Assembly (NCBI GenBank): GCA_910584145.1
Contig: CAJTXX010000050.1
Span: forward strand, 1 to 15,949
From: an uncultured Eggerthellaceae bacterium
GTDB taxonomy: Bacteria > Actinomycetota > Coriobacteriia > Coriobacteriales > Eggerthellaceae
Length of the DNA stretch: 15,949 nucleotides
Reading direction: 5' to 3'
The notes under the pieces were generated by a model that did no database searches, was not told the DNA's origin, and saw only the letters and a list, made by a program, of their open reading frames with translations. How positions within the stretch are numbered: the first letter of the stretch is position 1; the number at the start of each line of letters is the position of its first letter. The position numbers were made by a program, and so were the translations under genes. Positions 1 through 9,065 of this stretch are shown here, piece by piece.

Positions 1-740
<740 letters not shown>

Positions 741-742
741 AT

Positions 743-751
743 CTCCTCCTT
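743..751 (-). promoter_or_regulatory. Ribosome binding site of hppA (decides GTG start)
   Basis: AAGGAGGAG on the minus strand, ending two bases before the GTG at 740; the AGGAGG core is four to five bases from the start codon. It supports GTG rather than a later ATG as the start. Confidence 0.8.
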
Positions 752-1042
752 GAACTTGACGATATCGCTCGTTGCCGTCTTATCCCCGTCCGCTCAGGCG
801 CGGCGGTAAGGCAGCAACCTCCCCATTCTATCCGTTTCAAGCCCGGAAACCCCGACGATTCACGCACCCGGCCGTTTCTTTCCCCCACAGACCTCCCGAC
901 CCAAAAAGGCGGAGCAAATAGCATATGTTCGAAATGATTGCGCGAACCCGCATGCGGTTAAGATATGGCAAAGAGCGCTCTTGTTGCCCAGTAGACGATG
1001 ATCGCAGTGAAGAGGAGCACGAGGAACGCGCCGCTCCCGGGT

Positions 1043-1055
1043 CCGGCGAAGCCGG
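1043..1055 (-). terminator. Possible stem-loop terminator after ribF
   Basis: CCGGC-TTC-GCCGG begins four bases after the ribF stop codon. It is a 5-bp all-GC stem with a 3-base loop. No U-run follows, so it is not a canonical intrinsic terminator; GC-rich actinobacteria often have such U-less hairpins at operon ends, which makes the role plausible only. Confidence 0.35.
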
Positions 1056-1058
1056 GGC

Positions 1059-1982
1059 TCAGAGGTTGCCCTTGACCCAGGCTATGTCGGATTCGATGGC
1101 TGCTATCAGATCGGCGGTGCGCTCGAAGCGCTGCATCGGGCGGAGGTGGGCGGCGAACTCCAAGCTGATCGGCTCGCCGTACAGATCGCCATCGAAGGAG
1201 AGGATGTGCGCCTCCATGTTCGCCGTTGCGACATCGTCGTAGGTGGGCGGGATGCCGACCGACACCGCCGCGCGATAACGCTCGCCGCCGACGACGGCGT
1301 ACGCCGCATAGACCCCATCGCCTAAGGCGCGCAACTCTTCTGGCACGGTCAGGTTCGCGGTGCGGATGCCCATCTCGCGCCCCGCCTCGCGCCCGTGCTC
1401 TACGATGCCCGCGCATGCATACGGATGCCCCAGCAGCTCCGCCGCCTGCGCGACCTCGCCGAACGCGAGCAACCCGCGTATCCGCGTGGACGACACGCGC
1501 TCACCGCCGATGCGCAGCAGGTCGTGCGCATGCACGGCGACGCCCTGCTCCTCCCCCCATCCGGCAAGGTCGGCCACCGTGCCCGTCGCCCCGCGGCCGA
1601 ACCGGAAATCGCTGCCCACATGCAGCGCGGCAGGCAGCGCACCCGCGAACACCGCATCGAGGAACCCATCGGGCGAGCTGCCAGCGAGCGTGCGCCCGAA
1701 CGGCAGCACCGCCACCGCATCGGCCCCCGTGCCCGCAAGCGCGCAGATGCGCTGCTCATTCGACATCAGCTTCTTGAAGCCGCCGCCGGCGAACATCTCG
1801 TCGGGGTCGCGGTCGAAGGTCATCACGATGCAGCGGACCCCGCGCGCCCGCGCATCGCGCAGCGCGTCGTCGATGATGAGCATGTGCCCGCGGTGCACGC
1901 CATCGAACACGCCGATGGTGCAGACCGTGCCAGCGAGGCGCTCATCGGGCGCAGACAGGTCGATCTCAAACACCTCTGCCAC
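1059..1982 (-). CDS. ribF: Bifunctional riboflavin kinase / FAD synthetase
   Basis: Converts riboflavin to FMN with ATP, then FMN to FAD; cytoplasmic. With the chosen start the protein has 307 residues, the normal family length. The N-terminal nucleotidyltransferase domain (about 1-165) shows GVFDGVHRGH (24-33, the HxGH class motif) and SSTRIR (164-169). The C-terminal kinase domain (about 185-305) shows GREMGIRTAN (201-210), DGVYA, SVGIPPTYDD and MEAHILSFDGDLYG, whose Glu257 is the expected catalytic base. In the kinase motif the usual Pro before TAN is Arg207, a mild oddity. The open frame continues upstream to 2069, but GTG at 1982 has AGGGGG six bases before it and removes a non-conserved 29-residue extension. 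The gene overlaps the end of truB by 17 bp, implying translational coupling. It is the last gene of the nusA operon. Confidence 0.95.
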   Translation of the reverse strand: MAEVFEIDLSAPDERLAGTVCTIGVFDGVHRGHMLIIDDALRDARARGVRCIVMTFDRDPDEMFAGGGFKKLMSNEQRICALAGTGADAVAVLPFGRTLAGSSPDGFLDAVFAGALPAALHVGSDFRFGRGATGTVADLAGWGEEQGVAVHAHDLLRIGGERVSSTRIRGLLAFGEVAQAAELLGHPYACAGIVEHGREAGREMGIRTANLTVPEELRALGDGVYAAYAVVGGERYRAAVSVGIPPTYDDVATANMEAHILSFDGDLYGEPISLEFAAHLRPMQRFERTADLIAAIESDIAWVKGNL

Positions 1983-2973
1983 GGCTGACCCCCTCACCCA
2001 GAACGCATTCGGCCCGCAAGGCGGTACCACCCGCCGCCACGCGGTAGATCGCCAGCAGCTTATCGCCACGTGCGACGCTCACCAAGCTCCCGTCGGGCGG
2101 CACCTCGCAGCATGCGGTCAGCCCTGAGGTGCACGAGCACATGCGGTCGATCGAGCGCGACGGCAGATACTCATGCAGCACCGACCCCGAGAGCGGCAGC
2201 GGCATGCCATTGCGCACCTTGCCCTGCGCCTGCTCGTCAGCGAACGCGATGGGGAACCCGAGCGCCACGACAGGGTCTATAGCCGCCCCCACCCCGATGC
2301 GCTCGAGCGCATCGAGCGTCGAGCATTCATCGAGGCTGATCGAGCCGACCGAGCAGCGCCGCAGAGCGCTCAGATGCGCCGCGCTGCCGACCGCATTGCC
2401 GATATCGCGCGCCAGCGAGCGGATATAGGTGCCCTTCGACACATCGAAGGCGACCTGCCACGCGAGCGTGCCCTCCTCCCGCACGATGCGCACGAGCCGC
2501 GCCGAGCGCACTTCCACATCACGCGGCTCGAGATGCACCACATTGCCCTTGCGCGCCTCGTCGCATGCCTTCTTGCCGTCGCGCTTCAACGCCGAATACA
2601 TCGGCGGTATCTGCTTAAGCTTGCCCGTGAACCGCTCGAACACCGAGATGGCGAAACCGGGGTCGGCCACCTCAGGCGGCACGCTGCACGTCCGTATGAC
2701 CGCGCCCTGCGCATCGTCGGTGTCGGTGGCAGCGCCGAACGCGATGGTCGCCACATAGGCCTTATCGTGGCCGGAGAGGTACTGGTTCAGCCTGGTAGCG
2801 GGCCCGATGAGCATCGGCAGCACGCCTGTGGCCATCGGGTCGAGCGTGCCCGCATGCCCCACGCGCTTCTCGCCGAAGATGCGCCGCACGCGGCCCACCA
2901 CATCATGCGAGGTGAGCCCTTCGGGCTTATCGATAGCCAACAGCAGGCTCAGCCCCGACGCTCCCCGCTTCAC
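1966..2973 (-). CDS. truB: tRNA pseudouridine(55) synthase
   Basis: Isomerises U55 to pseudouridine in the T-loop of tRNAs; cytoplasmic. The protein has 335 residues, within the family range. Family motif I (IDKPEGLTSHDVV, residues 14-26) and motif II (GHAGTLDPMATGVL, 39-52) are intact, with Asp45 as the catalytic nucleophile. Tyr73 in DKAYVATIAFG matches the conserved base-stacking Tyr. The C-terminal part (about residue 255 onward, ending in an LLAIYRV-like strand) fits a PUA-type RNA-binding domain. The start is GTG at 2973, which overlaps the TGA of the preceding gene as GTGA, so translation is probably coupled. The last 17 bp overlap ribF. Confidence 0.95.
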   Translation of the reverse strand: MKRGASGLSLLLAIDKPEGLTSHDVVGRVRRIFGEKRVGHAGTLDPMATGVLPMLIGPATRLNQYLSGHDKAYVATIAFGAATDTDDAQGAVIRTCSVPPEVADPGFAISVFERFTGKLKQIPPMYSALKRDGKKACDEARKGNVVHLEPRDVEVRSARLVRIVREEGTLAWQVAFDVSKGTYIRSLARDIGNAVGSAAHLSALRRCSVGSISLDECSTLDALERIGVGAAIDPVVALGFPIAFADEQAQGKVRNGMPLPLSGSVLHEYLPSRSIDRMCSCTSGLTACCEVPPDGSLVSVARGDKLLAIYRVAAGGTALRAECVLGEGVSRGRGV

Positions 2974-3974
2974 GCGCCCTCCCGGCAGCCCAGCGCCTTG
3001 CAGACCGCCTTCTCCACCGTGTGGCGCGCCTTATCGAGCGGCTCATGCAAGGTGAAACCGGCCGCCGCCGCATGGCCGCCGCCGCCGAAGCGGCGCGCCA
3101 TCGCGGCTACATCGGTGCCGTCCTTCGAGCGGAAGCTGCCGCGCACATGCACGCCCTCATCGCGCAGCATGGCGGCGATGCGCACGCCGTCGATGGAGCG
3201 CAGCACGTTGATCAGCTGCTCGCAATCGGACTTCACCGCGCCCGCCTCGGCCATCTCGCGCTGCGTGACGAAGCTCACCGCCGCCTGTCCGTCGCACAAG
3301 AGGCGCATGTTGGCGATGGCGCAGCCTTCGAGCTGGATGGATGCCAGCGTGCGCCGCTGGAAGAACTCAGCCGACAGCGCCGCTGCATCTGCTCCCGCCT
3401 CCACCATCTCGCAGGCGGCTCGGAACGCGCGCAAGTCGGCATTCTGGTACTGGAAGCGCCCCGTATCGGTCATGAGGCCGGTATAGGCGCAAGCAGCCAC
3501 GTCTCCTGAGCGGTCGACCTCCAGATGCCCAGCGAGCTCCCACACCAGCATGCTGGTGGAAGCCGCATCGGGGTCGGTATAGCTCAGGTCGGTCTCGCGG
3601 CGGTCGACGGCATGATGGTCGACGGTGATGGTGAACGGCGCTTGCGCACGCAGGGCGGCCGCCGCCTCGCCGATGCGCTTCGCATCCGGTGCATCCACCT
3701 GCACGAACACCTCGCAACGCCCATCGAACGCCTCTACGGGCACGAGCTCGTCCGCACCGGGAAGGCACGCGAAGCTGCGCTCTAGCGGCGCATCGGCCGC
3801 CAGCAGCACGCGCACGTCCTTGCCCAGCTGCACGAGCGCCGCGCGCAAGGCGAGCTGCGAGCCGATGCAATCCCCATCAGGGCTCACATGGCCGCAGATG
3901 CAGACATGATCGCATTTCAGCAGCGCCTCGGCTATCTCCTCCAACGTGGTGTTGGTCTGAGGGGTCACAGCCAT
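2970..3974 (-). CDS. nrnA: DHH-family phosphoesterase, NrnA-like oligoribonuclease / pAp phosphatase
   Basis: Predicted manganese-dependent DHH/DHHA1 phosphoesterase of the NrnA group, whose members degrade short RNAs (2-5 nt) and in some bacteria dephosphorylate pAp or hydrolyse cyclic-dinucleotide products. The 334-residue protein shows motif I HVSPDGDCIGS (29-39; His29, Asp33, Asp35), Asp94 in QVDAPDAKRIG, the DHH triad at 119-121 and Asp170 in GLMTDTGRF. The C-terminal DHHA1 domain carries RRFGGGGHAAAAGF (295-307), which binds the substrate phosphate. The ATG at 3974 lies six bases after the rbfA stop and has a weak GGGGAG element inside rbfA. An NrnA-type gene between rbfA and truB is the usual order in Gram-positive nusA operons. 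Which substrate dominates cannot be read from sequence. Confidence 0.9.
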   Translation of the reverse strand: MAVTPQTNTTLEEIAEALLKCDHVCICGHVSPDGDCIGSQLALRAALVQLGKDVRVLLAADAPLERSFACLPGADELVPVEAFDGRCEVFVQVDAPDAKRIGEAAAALRAQAPFTITVDHHAVDRRETDLSYTDPDAASTSMLVWELAGHLEVDRSGDVAACAYTGLMTDTGRFQYQNADLRAFRAACEMVEAGADAAALSAEFFQRRTLASIQLEGCAIANMRLLCDGQAAVSFVTQREMAEAGAVKSDCEQLINVLRSIDGVRIAAMLRDEGVHVRGSFRSKDGTDVAAMARRFGGGGHAAAAGFTLHEPLDKARHTVEKAVCKALGCREGA

Positions 3975-3980
3975 CGCGGG

Positions 3981-4358
3981 CTAGAGCTCCCCGCCCTGCT
4001 CGGCCGCCTCGTCGAATGCCGCCTGACGCGCCTTCTCCTCGCTGAGGTGCTTCCCCAGCTTCTCGGCGGCATCCACCGTCTCGTCCAGATGGAAGCGCAG
4101 CTCGGGCGCCTGCTTCCAAGCGAGCTGCTTCGCCATCAGCGAGCGGATATGCCCCTTCGCGGCTTGGAACGCCGCCTCCACCGACGCGTAGCGCTCCGGC
4201 TCGGCCGTGTAGAACACATCGCAATACGCGCGGTCGAAGCTGACGCTGCATCCGGTTATGGTCACCAGCTGCAAGCGGGGGTCGGACACCTCGAACAACA
4301 GGATGCTCGATATGACCTCCCGCGCCTGCTCGTCTACCTTGCGGTTGCCTTCCTTCAT
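3981..4358 (-). CDS. rbfA: 30S ribosome-binding factor A
   Basis: Small KH-type RNA-binding protein that binds the 30S subunit near the 5' helix of 16S rRNA and helps late maturation and cold adaptation. The 125-residue length is typical. Family features include REVISSILLFEVSDPRL (residues about 13-29), VTITGCSVSFDRAYCDVFY in the sheet region, and APELRFHLDETVDAAEKL near the C-terminus. The open frame runs up to 4460, but ATG at 4358 has a perfect AAGGAGG six bases upstream and begins the conserved region; the extra 34 residues would overlap infB and look like shadow sequence. The C-terminal tail is rich in Ala and Glu, as often seen in this family. It lies 11 bases after infB and 6 before nrnA. 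Confidence 0.94.
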   Translation of the reverse strand: MKEGNRKVDEQAREVISSILLFEVSDPRLQLVTITGCSVSFDRAYCDVFYTAEPERYASVEAAFQAAKGHIRSLMAKQLAWKQAPELRFHLDETVDAAEKLGKHLSEEKARQAAFDEAAEQGGEL

Positions 4359-4364
4359 GGCAGG

Positions 4365-4369
4365 CCTCC

Positions 4370-4371
<2 letters not shown>
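4365..4371 (-). promoter_or_regulatory. Ribosome binding site of rbfA (overlaps infB stop)
   Basis: AAGGAGG starts inside the TAA stop of infB and ends six bases before the rbfA ATG. It decides the start at 4358 and suggests that infB and rbfA translation are coupled. Confidence 0.85.
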
Positions 4372-7111
<2,740 letters not shown>

Positions 7112-7149
7112 ATATCACTCCATTCAAGCTCGCCCAAGGCCACCCGGCC

Positions 7150-8397
7150 TTAAACCAGCGCCTCTTCCTCTGCATTCGAATGCACACCGCAGAATCTCGA
7201 ACCCGGGCGGGCGTGGTTGCGGCAACGCGTGCCGTCCTCGCTCACATAGATGCAGAAATCATCTTCCGGCTCTTCCTCGTCTATCAGCACGTTCTCACCC
7301 ACGAGCGACTCGCCCGACATGCTCGACGAGCGTATGTCGATGTGCCAGCCGGTCAGGCGGGCGGCCAAGCGGGCGTTCTGGCCCTCCTTGCCGATCGCCA
7401 GCGACAGCTGGTCGTCGGGCACCACCACGGTTGCGTAGTGGTTCTCGGGATCGATGGTCACGTTCTGCACCTTCGCAGGCGACAGCGCGTTGGCCACGTA
7501 GACGCTCGGATCCTCGCTCCACTGGATGACGTCCACGCGCTCGTTGCGCAGCTCCTCTACCACCATGCGCACACGGCTGCCCTTCGGGCCCACGCAGGCG
7601 CCCACCGGGTCGAGATTGCTCTCGCGCGACGCCACCGCCACCTTGCTGCGAGCGCCCGGCTCGCGCGCGATGGACTTGATCTCCACCACGCCCTCGTAGA
7701 TCTCGGGGACCTCGATCTCGAACAGGCGGCGTATCAGATCGGGGTGCGTGCGCGACACCACGATGGAAGGCCGCGCCTGCTCGCCGCGAGCGCGCGGCGC
7801 ATCCGAGGACGGGTCGCGCACCTCGATGATGAGCACCTTCAAGCGCTGGTTGTGGCGGTAATGCTCGTTCGACGGGCGCTCGTTGCGCTCGTTGGGGTTG
7901 CGCTTGAGGTCGTAGTGCGGCAGCTCCGCCTCCACGCCATCGCGTATCTTCACGATGGTGAAATCAGGCGTGCCCTGGAGCACCGTACCGGTGATCAGGT
8001 CGCCCACGCGCCCGGAGAACTCCTCGTAGATGGTCTGGCGCGTAGCATCGCGCACGATGGCGGCGATGACGCTCTTGGCGTTCTGCGCTGCGATGCGGCT
8101 GACGTTCTCGGGCGTCACATCGCGCTCTTCGAAGTCGTGGTAGACGAGCTCTATCTCGCCCGTCTCCTCGTCGACCACCTCGTCGGGCTCGCCCACGGGC
8201 ACCAGCTCGTAGACGTAGATCTTACCGGTCTGGCGGTCGATGGTGACGCGCGCGTCGTATTCCAGATCGAGGATGCGCTCGTAGCTCTTCGCCAGCGAAT
8301 CCTCGAGCCGCTCTATGATGTAGAACTCGTCGATCTTGCGCTCGTGGGCCAGCAGCTGCAAGGCCTCAATCAATGCCGAGCCTTCTGATTCAGACAC
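7150..8397 (-). CDS. nusA: Transcription termination/antitermination protein NusA with a Cys/His-rich tail
   Basis: RNA-polymerase-associated factor that modulates pausing, termination and antitermination. Of 415 residues, the N-terminal RNAP-binding domain spans about 1-125, the S1 domain about 129-205 (with a short charged insertion near 165-180 and 196-208), KH1 about 210-285 (SRTHPDLIRRLFE, EVPEIYEGVVEI, DPVGACVGPKGSRV) and KH2 about 286-355 (SLAIGKEGQNARLAARLTG). There are no C-terminal acidic repeats of the proteobacterial kind. Instead, residues 382-406 hold Cys382, Cys392, His395, Cys403 and His406 in a GTRC...PGSRFC..H context, resembling a small zinc-binding module. The start is GTG at 8397 with AAGGAG seven bases upstream, 14 bases after rimP. 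Leader structure suggests control by attenuation. Confidence 0.97.
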   Translation of the reverse strand: MSESEGSALIEALQLLAHERKIDEFYIIERLEDSLAKSYERILDLEYDARVTIDRQTGKIYVYELVPVGEPDEVVDEETGEIELVYHDFEERDVTPENVSRIAAQNAKSVIAAIVRDATRQTIYEEFSGRVGDLITGTVLQGTPDFTIVKIRDGVEAELPHYDLKRNPNERNERPSNEHYRHNQRLKVLIIEVRDPSSDAPRARGEQARPSIVVSRTHPDLIRRLFEIEVPEIYEGVVEIKSIAREPGARSKVAVASRESNLDPVGACVGPKGSRVRMVVEELRNERVDVIQWSEDPSVYVANALSPAKVQNVTIDPENHYATVVVPDDQLSLAIGKEGQNARLAARLTGWHIDIRSSSMSGESLVGENVLIDEEEPEDDFCIYVSEDGTRCRNHARPGSRFCGVHSNAEEEALV

Positions 8398-8411
8398 GTC
8401 GTCTCCTTCGC

Positions 8412-8876
8412 TTAGAAATGTACCTCGCCTATCAGGTTCGCCCTCTTCAGGTCAGAGAGCGGTATCGCGACCTCGCCATCATCGGTGGCGAGGAGCACAT
8501 CGTCTCCATCGAGCGCGGCTATCGCGCCCTTGAAGCTCGACCTCCCGTCGATGGGGGCCTTCGTCCTCAGGTGCGCGCGGCTGCCGATGAAGCGCTCGAA
8601 ATGCTCGCGCGTGCGCAGCGGCCGGTCGATGCCCGGAGATGATATCTCCAGCGTATACGCGCCCGGGAAGGGGTCGATACCGTCCATCATCTGGCCGATC
8701 CACGCCTGGGCCGCCGACAGCTCGTCGAAGCTGATGCCGCCCTCGGCGTCGATGTAGACGCGGACGGTCGGCGCCTTCTTCGCGCCGGCTATCTCGATGT
8801 GCACGATCTCGATGCCCTCGTCAGCCGCACGCGGCGTGAACGCATCGAGCAGCTTCTGTTCCTTCGCTGTCAGCAT
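8412..8876 (-). CDS. rimP: Ribosome maturation factor RimP
   Basis: Assists assembly of the 30S subunit, binding early around S12 and the central pseudoknot. The chosen 154-residue protein is the usual size. It has the N-terminal alpha/beta domain with VRVYIDAEGGISFDEL (residues 38-53) and the family signature YTLEISSPGIDRPL (74-87), followed by an SH3-like C-terminal domain from about residue 92. The open frame extends upstream to 9053. ATG at 8876 begins the conserved sequence and has a GAAGGGA element four bases upstream. An in-frame ATG at 8966 lies almost at the predicted transcription start and would run through the leader hairpin, so I reject it. This is the first gene of the nusA operon; the predicted leader upstream is about 100 nt long. 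Confidence 0.94.
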   Translation of the reverse strand: MLTAKEQKLLDAFTPRAADEGIEIVHIEIAGAKKAPTVRVYIDAEGGISFDELSAAQAWIGQMMDGIDPFPGAYTLEISSPGIDRPLRTREHFERFIGSRAHLRTKAPIDGRSSFKGAIAALDGDDVLLATDDGEVAIPLSDLKRANLIGEVHF

Positions 8877-8907
8877 CCGTTCCCTTCCACTTCCGTGCCC
8901 TGACAAT

Positions 8908-8932
8908 AAAAAAAGCGGGTCAAGCCCACTTT
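8908..8932 (-). terminator. Intrinsic-terminator-like hairpin in the rimP-nusA leader (possible attenuator)
   Basis: On the minus strand, AAAGTGGG (8932-8925), loop CTTGA (8924-8920) and CCCGCTTT (8919-8912) form an 8-bp stem with one G-U pair, followed by further T residues to 8908, a T7 run in total. It lies between the predicted promoter and the rimP start codon, so it would stop transcription of the whole operon unless bypassed. No other gene ends here, which argues for a regulatory role. Confidence 0.8.
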
Positions 8933-8950
8933 CCTCGCAGAGAGAGAAGT
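8928..8950 (-). promoter_or_regulatory. Candidate competing (antiterminator) hairpin
   Basis: On the minus strand the arms ACTTCTCTC and GAGGAAAGT can pair around the loop TCTGC: eight pairs, one of them G-U, with one C-A mismatch. The 3' arm uses the same AAAGT that forms the base of the terminator's 5' arm, so the two hairpins exclude each other. Hand-folded only. Confidence 0.4.
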
Positions 8951-8980
8951 TGTCAGCGCGCACCATGCGCACCGCCGAAG

Positions 8981-9009
8981 ATGATACCACAATGCGCCTG
9001 TTTGTCCAA
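8981..9009 (-). promoter_or_regulatory. Promoter of the rimP-nusA-infB operon
   Basis: TTGGAC at 9009-9004 and TATCAT at 8986-8981 are separated by exactly 17 bp, a good sigma-70-family match. The expected transcription start is near 8974, giving a leader of about 98 nt before the rimP ATG. Confidence 0.75.
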
Positions 9010-9039
9010 CCGCTGCCCAGCGCGCGCCGCCGCAAGCCG

Positions 9040-9065
9040 GGCGAAGGGGTCATGCCCCCTTCGCC
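9040..9065 (-). terminator. Hairpin at the end of the acyl-CoA synthetase gene
   Basis: A perfect 10-bp inverted repeat, GGCGAAGGGG and CCCCTTCGCC in the transcript, with a 6-base loop that contains the TGA stop codon. No U-run follows. Its place at the end of the operon, about 30 bp before the rimP -35 box, suggests a U-less terminator or an mRNA 3'-end protecting structure. Confidence 0.65.

Larger units (their letters stand above)
741..1058. other. Intergenic region between ribF and hppA (318 bp)
   Basis: No convincing gene is visible. On the minus strand it must hold the end of the nusA-operon transcript and the start of the hppA transcript. It contains a GC stem-loop just after the ribF stop (1043-1055), an imperfect palindrome at 967-988 and a perfect 10-bp palindrome CCGCATGCGG at 948-957. 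A TAGAAT at 825-830 (minus) could be a -10 box for hppA, but no good -35 box lies 16-18 bp upstream, so I do not call that promoter firmly. I do not recognise a riboswitch here. Confidence 0.6.
8900..8956 (-). repeat. 7-bp inverted repeat enclosing the leader hairpins
   Basis: CTGACAA at 8956-8950 and TTGTCAG at 8906-8900 (minus strand) are perfectly complementary and flank the terminator hairpin. They could form an outer closing stem, with two further G-C pairs beyond a mismatch. Confidence 0.6.

Noticed and set aside
741..1058. Riboswitch in the hppA leader
   Set aside because: I could not match any known riboswitch core by eye; the region is better described as palindrome-rich.
925..1242. 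Plus-strand open frame of 105 codons across the ribF end and intergenic region
   Set aside because: Most of it is antisense to ribF, it has no SD and no recognisable fold.
8877..9053. N-terminal extension of RimP or a leader peptide from ATG 8966
   Set aside because: It would start about eight bases after the predicted transcription start without an SD, would read through the terminator hairpin, and is not similar to RimP N-termini.
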